Assembly: GCA_030619215.1 (NCBI GenBank)
Contig: JAUXBV010000214.1
Location: 1-6,303 of the forward strand
DNA: 6,303 nucleotides
Direction: 5' to 3'
From: Fibrobacterota bacterium
GTDB lineage: Bacteria; Fibrobacterota; Chitinivibrionia; Chitinivibrionales; JANQEN01
Shown here: positions 1-6,056 of the stretch, piece by piece
Numbering within the stretch: position 1 is the first letter of the stretch
How the letters are laid out: the number at the start of each line of letters is the position of its first letter
Position numbers and translations under genes: made by a program
The notes under the pieces: model-generated
Databases searched by the model: none
Told to the model about the DNA's origin: nothing
Seen by the model: the letters and a program-made list of their open reading frames with translations, nothing else

Positions 1-478
1 CAAAAACAATACTGTCTTTTCTGGTCCCGTCCTCACGCCAGGTTTCGCAGAGGCCGTGTTTTTTGCCGGTTGAGTCGTAGTTGGTGAAGCTTTTTGGGTT
101 GTCTTTTGAATAGTAATCTTTATGATAACCAAATGGGATGCCTAATTTATATTTTCTATCTCGTAATAAAAAACCAGTTGAATCCCAACGTTGCAGTTTT
201 CCATCAAGTTCATCATTATGGTATGAAAAGCTTGCCAATACTCTTCCTGTTGAGTCCCATTCGGTATATGGCCCATGAAATTTACCGTTTTTTGAAGTTC
301 TCTTAACAAATCGGCCATTTTTTTTGCAAATATACTCTACTAATAAAATCTCATTATGCTTTATAACAGTATCAATTATACCGCAATTATTTGGCCACCA
401 AATTTCATTGCCATTAGAAGTTGATAAAAAATATATAATAAAAAATAAGCAATATTTCAAAGCACTAAATTTCTTCAT
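1..478 (-). CDS. MORN-repeat / YwqK-like exported protein, C-terminus cut by window edge
   Basis: The frame is open from an ATG at 478 to the window edge, giving 159 residues without the natural stop. Residues 1-23 look like a Sec signal peptide: a KK N-terminus, then a hydrophobic core rich in F, I, L and Y, ending near STSNG. No lipobox is evident. From about residue 64 the sequence shows MORN/YwqK-type repeats: blocks with aromatic residues and glycine around a recurring W/Y-DSTG element (EWDSTGR about 73-79, RWDSTGF about 97-103, NYDSTGK about 133-139, then ETWREDG about 145-151) and intervening hG/DG turns. MORN-type repeats of this kind are annotated as YwqK family antitoxins when next to polymorphic toxins. 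The start overlaps the end of the 669-residue LysM-like gene by 14 bases and has no clear Shine-Dalgarno, so translation is probably coupled. An immunity role is inferred; a general envelope MORN protein is the main alternative. Confidence 0.85.
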   Translation of the reverse strand, partial: MKKFSALKYCLFFIIYFLSTSNGNEIWWPNNCGIIDTVIKHNEILLVEYICKKNGRFVKRTSKNGKFHGPYTEWDSTGRVLASFSYHNDELDGKLQRWDSTGFLLRDRKYKLGIPFGYHKDYYSKDNPKSFTNYDSTGKKHGLCETWREDGTRKDSIVF

Positions 479-2474
479 AGTTTGTACCAATTTTATCGTT
501 TCTTAATATATTAAAAATATCTTTTAAATATCTTACCTTTTTTAATTCATCATCTTCTTCAAAATATCCCCCAAACCCCAACAACATCTTAATCCCATCC
601 TGCAAAGCCTCTCCCTTTTGGTCTGAAGTCTGTTTAGGCAAATCAGAAACGTTCCTTAAAATACATTTCAGCTCATGGTCGCTTTTCGCGGATTTCAGAA
701 CTTTTATAACAGCGTCAAAGTCTTCCGCTTCTACAGTTGCCATAAGTGTTTTTAGTACCATGCCGCCAAGAGTTTCTGGAAATGCTTTTTTTAATTTATC
801 TTTGTCGTTAATATTATTTCGGATAAAAGATTTAGCATCGCTTAAAGCCTGTCCGGCTTTTATTTCAATTTGCCGTTTAAGCCATCCACCAATATCCTTA
901 ACGTCTTCTAATGCGTCTTCAACCGCATCCCCAACTATTTCCCCGGCTTCTTTAAAACACACAAATGAATAATCCCTCAATGTGCCATAAGCATTTCCAA
1001 AAATTTCTTTTACATAGTGATAGTTTACACTATTGAGGATATGTGCAACAAGTTCAAAGCCTTCATCTATACCAACTTCAAAAGCGGTTCCGCATTTGCC
1101 GCCAATTCCAAGTGTTGCCATAACCCCCATTTCAAAACGAACATTCCCGGATTTGTAGCTGATTTTTAATTTCGCTCCTGCTCCAAGACCTGCATTGCCC
1201 GCTGCAACACCTGCAATTACAGCGAGGCTGTCGAAATCTTTTGTTTTTGAGGGCGTCCACTCGGCTTTGGCTGACAATGAGCCTTCTGCAGAAGCACCTG
1301 CAAAACCTTCGCCGCTTCCGCCTCCGGAGGCATTCTTATCCTCACTACCGAAATCTATATTTGGCAATGCGACACACGCTGTAATTGAAGCACCCACAAA
1401 TGCTTTACCTGTAGCAGTTGCTGTATAACGAAAACGGCACTCGGCATTGTTTTTTATTATTGCTTTCTCTTTTTTGTTATCATCACCGTCTACCAGCTCT
1501 ATCAAATCAAAAAGGTAAAAACCATCTTTGTCAGGAAGACACCAGGAACCTGTAACAGTTGCCTCTGCAAGACTATATGACAAATCTGCATGACCGGAAA
1601 GTTTAAATTTCATTTCATTCAGATTAAATTCTGTATCAGCCTGCACTCCGGCTACAAAACGGAAAAATTGGGCTTCTGCCGAGCCTTTAAAATAACCTGC
1701 TTTAGTCTCAGTATCTTTGTCTGCTTTAAATTTCCAGTCCCAGGGCCATTGGGTTTCAATTTGTTCGGATTTCCATAAAACAGCTTTCAGGTTTTTCTGT
1801 AGTTCATTTTTTCCCGGTTTCCCATCATTCTGCTTTAGCCAGCCTTGTAATTTATTTTGTATGGTTTTATCATTATGTTTGCGCCAGTGCCCCTTTATCT
1901 TTCCTTTTTCTGTCTCCCGCGGGTTAATATATACACGGCTTTTTAATTCCCCCCATTTTTTATTCGATTTTATTAGAAGCAGCTCCTGTATTGCCCCTGA
2001 TGGATTGTCTGATATGCCTGAAAATTTTTCTTTTACTTTCTCTTCAAGCTCCTGTGCCTTTTGAAGGTTTTCCTTTGAAGCATCGCCTGACTCAAATAAT
2101 TTACGTACATCCTGAATCTCCTGTGAAAGTATATGCAGGTCTTCTACAGAAGTTTTTAATGCGTCTATGCCTGCTTTCTCAACCTCGAAATATTCATTTC
2201 TGCCTGGAGCATAAAAAATCAAACCGGAATTACTACTCTTTGAGACCTTTGAAAGGCTTAGATTGTAAGTTTGCTTTCCATCTTTTTCCTCTTTTGTCAC
2301 TTTTCCTAAATTGTACAGATGAGGAGGAATAAGAATAGTTTTATCTGCAGCTAATGGTTCGGATTCAGTCATTTTATTATAATTGGCTATAAAGAAAGAA
2401 TACTTTTCATCATTAAAATACTGTTTGGAAATATCGCTGAATGTCTCATTGCCTTGTGTTTTATGCTCACCCAT
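465..2474 (-). CDS. large LysM-like domain protein, candidate secreted effector/carrier
   Basis: The 669-residue protein has no signal peptide. Residues about 6-58 resemble a LysM domain: a GNETFSDISKQYF opening, an IANYNK centre and an ILIPP end, the usual peptidoglycan/glycan-binding fold. Residues about 96-155 are charged and heptad-like, probably coiled coil. Residues about 255-470 are beta-rich and full of small residues (A/G/S), with a glycine-serine linker at about 383-390 and alternating stretches such as GLGAGAKLKIS and GVMATLGIGGK. Residues about 500-669 are mostly helical and charged. The layout recalls large LysM-coupled proteins near VgrG/PAAR loci and the small-residue beta region of some T6SS effectors, but I cannot assign a catalytic domain or see a nuclease or hydrolase motif. 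The ATG at 2474 overlaps the preceding stop by 8 bases and has a strong Shine-Dalgarno, which settles the start. The next gene overlaps its 3' end. Confidence 0.85.
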   Translation of the reverse strand: MGEHKTQGNETFSDISKQYFNDEKYSFFIANYNKMTESEPLAADKTILIPPHLYNLGKVTKEEKDGKQTYNLSLSKVSKSSNSGLIFYAPGRNEYFEVEKAGIDALKTSVEDLHILSQEIQDVRKLFESGDASKENLQKAQELEEKVKEKFSGISDNPSGAIQELLLIKSNKKWGELKSRVYINPRETEKGKIKGHWRKHNDKTIQNKLQGWLKQNDGKPGKNELQKNLKAVLWKSEQIETQWPWDWKFKADKDTETKAGYFKGSAEAQFFRFVAGVQADTEFNLNEMKFKLSGHADLSYSLAEATVTGSWCLPDKDGFYLFDLIELVDGDDNKKEKAIIKNNAECRFRYTATATGKAFVGASITACVALPNIDFGSEDKNASGGGSGEGFAGASAEGSLSAKAEWTPSKTKDFDSLAVIAGVAAGNAGLGAGAKLKISYKSGNVRFEMGVMATLGIGGKCGTAFEVGIDEGFELVAHILNSVNYHYVKEIFGNAYGTLRDYSFVCFKEAGEIVGDAVEDALEDVKDIGGWLKRQIEIKAGQALSDAKSFIRNNINDKDKLKKAFPETLGGMVLKTLMATVEAEDFDAVIKVLKSAKSDHELKCILRNVSDLPKQTSDQKGEALQDGIKMLLGFGGYFEEDDELKKVRYLKDIFNILRNDKIGTNYEEI

Positions 2475-3222
2475 TGGTTATCTCCTCCAATGTTTTATTT
2501 TCAAACATGTAGTAAATGTTCTCTTTGTTTCCGGGATTTATTTCGAGAGTATAGGAAAGATTCTTGTTAAGATCGGAAAATTCAAGAGTAAGGCAATCGT
2601 CATCGGGGATTTTATCCTCTTTAACTGTTAGTGTTGTATCATACTTTTGTTCGTTACCTGCACTAAAAAGTCTTATAGTATCATCCTGAGAATCTTCATC
2701 GTCAGGGTTAATTTGTAGTGTTATTATTAAATTTGCTTTGTGACTAGCCGGCATCTCAAGCTTCTCACTCTCAAGCTCTTTTTTAGCGGCACAGTGTTTT
2801 GCTTTGAAATTATACCTGCATTTTGCATCGGGATTCTGCTGCAATGCGTTACTGTATTTATCTCCGTAGAACAGCATTACTTCCGTTTCCGCGATGCCAT
2901 CATCGTTAAGAAACGCTTCGACCTGCTGGCCCAAATCTTCGAGTTCGCCGTCAAATTCAACATACGTATCAATGGTAACTTTTTTTCTGGAGGTTTTCTT
3001 AAGAAATTTCGCCTTTACCCGCACTTTACATTTTTTGTTAAACTGAAAACCATCTTCACCTTCGTGCCATGTTCCTTCCAGTAGCTGCACTTCGTCAGTC
3101 TCAGCAGGCTGCGGAGCTTCCTCCTCTTCAAGAGGATTATATGTAGATGTCCGGCCTGTCTCCCAGACAGTTTTTGCATGATACCCTTTCTCGTCAACAA
3201 CCCACTCTTTTTTTGTCGGCAT
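2467..3222 (-). CDS. acidic beta-rich protein of unknown function, partner of the LysM-like protein
   Basis: The 251 residues have no signal peptide or membrane segment. Residues 1-45 are a polar, acidic leader (LEEEEAPQPAETDE). Residues about 46-157 are beta-rich, with the motif KCKVRVKAKFLKKTSRKKVT, then DTYVEFDGELEDL, a DDDGIAETEV-like strand pair and FYGDKY; this reads as an Ig-like or jelly-roll sandwich. Residues about 165-245 form a second beta unit (TLTVKEDKIPDDD, LEFSDLNKNLSYTLEINPG, YYMFENKTLEEI). From memory, similar proteins occur beside VgrG/PAAR and LysM genes in T6SS-type cargo loci, but no named family is claimed. Cysteines at about 65, 135, 144 and 210 could be structural. 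Its stop overlaps the LysM-like start by 8 bases, pointing to co-production. The ATG at 3222 has no visible Shine-Dalgarno. A chaperone, adaptor or structural partner of the LysM-like protein is an inference from position. Confidence 0.82.
   Translation of the reverse strand: MPTKKEWVVDEKGYHAKTVWETGRTSTYNPLEEEEAPQPAETDEVQLLEGTWHEGEDGFQFNKKCKVRVKAKFLKKTSRKKVTIDTYVEFDGELEDLGQQVEAFLNDDGIAETEVMLFYGDKYSNALQQNPDAKCRYNFKAKHCAAKKELESEKLEMPASHKANLIITLQINPDDEDSQDDTIRLFSAGNEQKYDTTLTVKEDKIPDDDCLTLEFSDLNKNLSYTLEINPGNKENIYYMFENKTLEEITNG
2482..2488 (-). promoter_or_regulatory. ribosome binding site of the LysM-like gene
   Basis: On the minus strand GGAGGAG lies 7 bases before the ATG at 2474, embedded in the last codons of the 251-residue gene. 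It supports that start and indicates translational coupling or independent re-initiation on a shared mRNA. It is much stronger than the sites of the two flanking genes. Confidence 0.8.
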
Positions 3223-3252
3223 GTGTGTTTCTGTTTGTTAATGATTGAATAA

Positions 3253-3291
3253 AAGCGGTTCGTATATTTGAGCTTGTGATACGAAGCGGTT
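3253..3291. repeat. dyad flanked by direct repeats between two leftward gene pairs
   Basis: A perfect 7-base inverted repeat, TTCGTAT (3259-3265) and ATACGAA (3279-3285), with a 13-base spacer, is overlaid by two direct copies of AAGCGGTT at 3253-3260 and 3284-3291. It fills most of the gap between the stop of the helical protein gene (3297) and the start of the 251-residue gene (3222). No U-tract follows the stem on the minus strand, so it is not a standard intrinsic terminator. It could be a protein-binding site or a weak mRNA hairpin separating two expression units. Confidence 0.5.
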
Positions 3292-3296
3292 ATTAT

Positions 3297-3668
3297 TCAG
3301 CAGTAGTTTTTTCTTCCCTGCTGCTCTCTTGCAACATAATTGAAGTGATCAAAATATTTTTGCCATAAAACTTCAGAAGATGAAAATTGATTACTTCCAT
3401 AAAAATAATCCAGAAGTACTTCCCGTAACCTGGTAAGTTCCTTAAGGTGGGACTTAACAGAGACAGTGTCAATAGTTAAATAAATAAGCTCTAAAGCTCT
3501 AACAACAGATTTTTGACAATATTTTTCATTATTTTTTCTTCTCCAATTGAGGGCACGGCTGATTTCACTACCAATGTTTGCTATTTGCTCGGATAAAGAC
3601 ATTTGAGCCCAACGCCCTTCTGCGAGATTTTTATGCTGAAATCCCACTACCCTATCCTTTTTATCCAT
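3297..3668 (-). CDS. small helical protein, conserved partner of DUF5674, function unknown
   Basis: The 123 residues are predicted largely helical by eye: a short N-terminal segment with the motif KNLAEGRWAQMSLSEQ (13-28), then helices at about 29-45 (IANIGSEISRALNWRRK), 47-67 (KYCQKSVVRALELIYLTID), 73-90 (SHLKELTRLREVLLDYFYG) and 98-115 (SEVLWQKYFDHFNYVARE). I recognise the pattern IGSEISRALxWRxKxN, RALELIxLTID, LKELxRLREVLxDYF and WQKYFxxFNxAAR as a widespread uncharacterised family. It resembles small four-helix HEPN/MNT-type partners, but the Rx4-6H RNase motif is absent from the expected C-terminal helix. The ATG at 3668 overlaps the DUF5674 gene by 22 bases; a weak AGAGA precedes it, and the conserved-looking segment before Met23 argues for this long start. 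A toxin-antitoxin-like pair is possible but unproven. Confidence 0.82.
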   Translation of the reverse strand: MDKKDRVVGFQHKNLAEGRWAQMSLSEQIANIGSEISRALNWRRKNNEKYCQKSVVRALELIYLTIDTVSVKSHLKELTRLREVLLDYFYGSNQFSSSEVLWQKYFDHFNYVAREQQGRKNYC

Positions 3669-3994
3669 TTATTTGTTATCTCTATAATTCTCTTATGAAT
3701 TGATTCATCCTCTACTCCGCGACTGTTATTTCCCTGAGATGGCCTTATATTAATCATTGAATCAAACTCTATAAAATCTTCGCCTTCCATTTCAGGGTAA
3801 TAATTGATTCCCCAGAGGCTTTTTTGCTTTGAATCTCTCTCAAGGCAAAAAGCTTCAAGATCAGAATGCAATTCCGCATCTATAGCGATAATTTCCAGGT
3901 CAACATCGACAACCGCTTTAACCATTTCTCCAAAACCATTTTCTGCTATTGATTTTAATTTATCCACCGTTATTACTTTACCCAGTATTTCCAT
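3647..3994 (-). CDS. DUF5674 family protein
   Basis: The 115-residue protein is recognised by the segments MVKAVVDVD (24-32), IIAIDAELHSDLEAF (35-49), SLWGINYYPEMEGEDFIEFDSMIN (59-82), RPSQGNNSRGVED (84-96) and a C-terminal helix, which match the DUF5674 pattern I know. The family has no established biochemical function that I can name. The conserved acidic, His, Arg and Asn residues around ELH, EFDSMIN and RPSQGN would suit a ligand- or nucleic-acid-binding surface, which is speculation. The reading frame extends to a TTG at 4009, but AGGAG at 4000-4004 lies 5 bases before the ATG at 3994, so the ATG is preferred. It is the first gene of the leftward set and overlaps the helical partner gene by 22 bases, so the two are probably made together. 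Confidence 0.88.
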   Translation of the reverse strand: MEILGKVITVDKLKSIAENGFGEMVKAVVDVDLEIIAIDAELHSDLEAFCLERDSKQKSLWGINYYPEMEGEDFIEFDSMINIRPSQGNNSRGVEDESIHKRIIEITNKWIKRIG

Positions 3995-3999
3995 TATTT

Positions 4000-4004
4000 C
4001 TCCT
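4000..4004 (-). promoter_or_regulatory. ribosome binding site fixing the DUF5674 start
   Basis: Minus-strand AGGAG lies 5 bases before the ATG at 3994. The upstream in-frame TTG at 4009 would place this element inside the coding region and has no Shine-Dalgarno of its own, so the shorter start is chosen. Confidence 0.7.
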
Positions 4005-4037
4005 ATCAACGATGTAATCGACCTGCCAATACGCTCC

Positions 4038-4081
4038 CTTAATAACCCATAAACTCAAACTCCAATTGAGCCATTATTAAG
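4038..4081. repeat. nested inverted repeats in the divergent intergenic region
   Basis: The outer arms CTTAATAA (4038-4045) and TTATTAAG (4074-4081) are perfect 8-base complements. Inside them CTCAA (4054-4058) and TTGAG (4066-4070) form a second stem with a 7-base loop. The element lies upstream of the DUF5674 start and probably within or near its leader or promoter. It may be a regulator binding site or a 5' leader hairpin. I found no convincing -35/-10 pair for the leftward genes. AT-rich composition makes chance a real possibility. Confidence 0.35.
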
Positions 4082-4151
4082 CTCTTAACAAAAAATATAA
4101 TTAATAGCATCAATCGAAAATAAATTTCTTCAACAAACAAGAACTTTGCCA

Positions 4152-4179
4152 TTGACAAAAATTAATATTAACCTATATT
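4152..4179 (+). promoter_or_regulatory. sigma-70-type promoter of the beta-helix gene
   Basis: TTGACA (4152-4157, a perfect -35 box) is followed by a 16-base spacer and TATATT (4174-4179, a five-of-six -10 box). Transcription would start near 4186, giving a leader of about 48 bases before the ATG at 4234. The Bacteroidota promoter pattern TAnnTTTG is not matched exactly here. Confidence 0.65.
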
Positions 4180-4192
4180 TTGTTAATATTAG
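4162..4192. promoter_or_regulatory. candidate operator: dyad centred on the -10 box
   Basis: TAATATTAAC (4163-4172) and GTTAATATTA (4182-4191) are perfect 10-base inverted repeats separated by 9 bases that contain the -10 hexamer. Each arm includes the near-palindrome TTAATATTA (4162-4170 and 4183-4191), so the same half-site also repeats directly at 21 bases, about two helical turns. The left copy occupies the -35/-10 spacer and the right copy covers the expected start point. A bound dimer or tetramer there would block polymerase, so repression is the likely mode. The regulator is not in the window or not recognisable. Confidence 0.55.
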
Positions 4193-4221
4193 TGCGTATA
4201 CCTAATGATAAGAATATTTTA

Positions 4222-4227
4222 GAGGAG
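4222..4227 (+). promoter_or_regulatory. ribosome binding site of the beta-helix gene
   Basis: GAGGAG lies 6 bases before the ATG at 4234. The frame is open from a TTG at 4180, but that codon overlaps the promoter -10 region and lies before the expected transcription start, so 4234 is the real start. Confidence 0.8.
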
Positions 4228-4233
4228 ACAAAA

Positions 4234-6018
4234 ATGCAAAAAGCAAAAACGACACTACTATCATTGATGATAGTATTATTTCTCCTAAAACCTGTTTTCC
4301 CTGCAGTTCACTATGTAAGTTCCGGCGGTACGGCAACCTGGGCGCAGAGTACAAATATAAACACGCCGTGTTCCCTGCCTACGGCTAATGCAAATGTCAT
4401 TGCCGGTGATACGGTTTACATTACAGAAGGCACGTATATTGGCGAATATATCAATCCAGGTCAGCCTGGAACAGCGGGTAATCCCATTGTTTACAGCAAC
4501 CATAATAACGACAGCGTGACCATTCAGGATGCCGATTACGGAATCCTTATTGACGGAAAATCCTATATAATTGTCAATGGCCTGAATTTTTATTATATGG
4601 GCCACTTTTTATATATACGGAATAACGCAAATCGTAATACGATAGGGTATTGCATATTTGACCAGGCCCGGGACACCAATACCTGGGGCGGCTCCAAAGT
4701 CTTTTATACCTCACAATACAATCGTGTGCATCACTGCAGTTTTTCACGATGGGGGTTTGCTAATGATAGCGGGCATGCCGGCGCCCTGTTCGACGTAGGC
4801 AGGGAAGCTGAATTGACAGACAGCAGTTACTATAATCTAATCGAAGATAATACTTTTTTTTATGGAGGGCACCATTGCCTTGCCGCGTGGAGCCAGTTTT
4901 GCATATTCCGCAACAACTACCTGCACCATGAGAGATCGCCGGTGGACGGCTTTGGATACCGCTGTGCGATAACACATGGTAAGGCTGTAGACAGAAATCT
5001 CTATGAAGGAAACCGTTTTGCTTTTGCCTATAAAGCTTCGGGTATGTCTTTACGGTCGTCAAACAACATTTTCCGATTTAACGTTTTTTACCATAATGGC
5101 CTAGGCGGCATACAGTGCGTTTCCATGGCAGACTATACCCCGGCGCACTATAACCGTATATATCATAATGTTTTTTTTCACAATGGGCATGAAGCGGACT
5201 ATTCAGGATTTTCGGGAGGCATATACTTCTGCGACTGGGGCCAGGGAGACCCCGTATGCAATGTTGTAAAAAACAATATCTTCTATAAAAACAAAGGCGG
5301 CCCCGTCACAACCGATGCTGTTGACACCCCTCAGGTGGTTGAGAGCAACTGGGAGACAGGTGATCCGCTTTTTGTAGATGATGAGAGTCAGGTCAATCCA
5401 TTTAATCCGAGCCTGCCTGATTTTCATTTACTGCCACAAAGTCCGTGTATCGACAGCGGCGCATTTATAACAAAGATAACCAGCGCGGATGCTAGTGGAA
5501 CACAGTTTCAGGTAGAAGATGCAGGTTATTTTACCAACGGATGGGGTATGATAGAAGGAGATGAGATACAGCTTGAAGGTTCGACTCAAAGGGCCCGCAT
5601 CTCCGATGTTGATTATGGTACGAATATGATTACCGTTGATAAGAGCCTGTCCTGGACGCAGAACATGGGCATCAGTTTAGCCTATTGTGGCTCCGCCCCA
5701 GACCTGGGCGCCTATGAATATACAGATACTTTACAAATAAAGGACTTTAATTATAAAAATAACCTGATAAATCCCCAGCTAACTATTTATCCAAATCCAT
5801 CCCGTGGAAAAGTTATCATTCATTTAAATAATTCGCCGGCCATGTCTGCTGGAAGCAAACTGAGAATTTATAACCTTTTTGGAAGCTTAGTAGAAGAGTT
5901 GAAATTGCGTGATGGAAGGTTTATTTGGAATACCAATTCTGTTTCCAATGGTACTTATTTAATGAGATTGGAAGGAACAAGGAATTATCCGGGTCAAAAA
6001 TTCCTTTTAATACGATAA
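4234..6018 (+). CDS. right-handed beta-helix exported protein with T9SS type A-like sorting domain
   Basis: The protein has 594 residues from the ATG at 4234. Residues 1-24 are a Sec signal peptide (QKAK, hydrophobic core, VFPA end). From HYVSSGG (about 26) through TVYITEGTY the sequence is the usual entry to a parallel beta-helix. Coils carry an Asn-hydrophobic-aromatic pattern at about N206 (NTFFYGG), N228, N260, N283 (NVFYHNG), N312 (NVFFHNG) and N348 (NIFYKNKGG), spaced 22-36 residues, the hallmark of PbH1 repeats. A DPLFVDD...FHLLPQSPCIDSG segment (to about 409) closes the helix. A beta unit follows, ending PDLGAYEY near 496. Residues 513-594 (IYPNPSRGKV, LRIYNLFGSLV, NGTYLMRLEG, KFLLIR) match a Por/T9SS type A sorting domain, directing outer-membrane export and usually cleavage. 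Such helices often bind or cleave polysaccharide, but I see no assignable catalytic set, so substrate and activity are unknown. Expression is probably repressor-controlled. Confidence 0.92.
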   Translation: MQKAKTTLLSLMIVLFLLKPVFPAVHYVSSGGTATWAQSTNINTPCSLPTANANVIAGDTVYITEGTYIGEYINPGQPGTAGNPIVYSNHNNDSVTIQDADYGILIDGKSYIIVNGLNFYYMGHFLYIRNNANRNTIGYCIFDQARDTNTWGGSKVFYTSQYNRVHHCSFSRWGFANDSGHAGALFDVGREAELTDSSYYNLIEDNTFFYGGHHCLAAWSQFCIFRNNYLHHERSPVDGFGYRCAITHGKAVDRNLYEGNRFAFAYKASGMSLRSSNNIFRFNVFYHNGLGGIQCVSMADYTPAHYNRIYHNVFFHNGHEADYSGFSGGIYFCDWGQGDPVCNVVKNNIFYKNKGGPVTTDAVDTPQVVESNWETGDPLFVDDESQVNPFNPSLPDFHLLPQSPCIDSGAFITKITSADASGTQFQVEDAGYFTNGWGMIEGDEIQLEGSTQRARISDVDYGTNMITVDKSLSWTQNMGISLAYCGSAPDLGAYEYTDTLQIKDFNYKNNLINPQLTIYPNPSRGKVIIHLNNSPAMSAGSKLRIYNLFGSLVEELKLRDGRFIWNTNSVSNGTYLMRLEGTRNYPGQKFLLIR

Positions 6019-6056
6019 TGATTAGGTGAGCATATCAATTATTAAGGTATGATGCT

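Noticed and set aside
314..325. Run of eight T (eight A on the coding strand) in the MORN gene as a programmed slippage site
   Set aside because: The frame continues cleanly through it with MORN-like sequence downstream, so no shift is needed.
94..506. Plus-strand frames 94-306 and 324-506
   Set aside because: They lie antisense to the MORN-repeat gene, whose repeat pattern and signal peptide clearly mark the minus strand as coding.
1195..2332. Several plus-strand open frames (1195-1428, 1590-1778, 1717-2064, 1991-2332) opposite the LysM-like gene
   Set aside because: They are antisense shadows of a well-supported 669-residue gene, overlap each other in different frames, lack ribosome sites and give low-complexity or Phe/Ser/Cys-rich translations.
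2740..3200. Plus-strand frame 2740-3084 and minus-strand frame 3015-3200
   Set aside because: Both overlap the 251-residue gene in other frames and show no family-like pattern or ribosome site.
3633..3653. RVVGFQH near the N-terminus of the helical protein as an HEPN Rx4-6H motif
   Set aside because: It formally fits the pattern but lies in the short N-terminal segment rather than in the late helix where the HEPN catalytic motif sits.
4180..4233. TTG start that would add 18 residues to the beta-helix protein
   Set aside because: It overlaps the -10 region, precedes the expected transcription start and would hide the signal peptide; GAGGAG before the ATG at 4234 is decisive.
4285..5427. Minus-strand frames 4285-4605, 4760-5062 and 5203-5427
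   Set aside because: They are antisense to the beta-helix gene, whose repeats and terminal domain leave no doubt about the coding strand.
6029..6056. AGCAT/ATGCT hairpin between the beta-helix and zinc-finger genes as a terminator
   Set aside because: The stem is only 5 bases with an 18-base loop and no T-tract; it also encloses the ribosome site of the next gene, so it is at most a weak chance structure.
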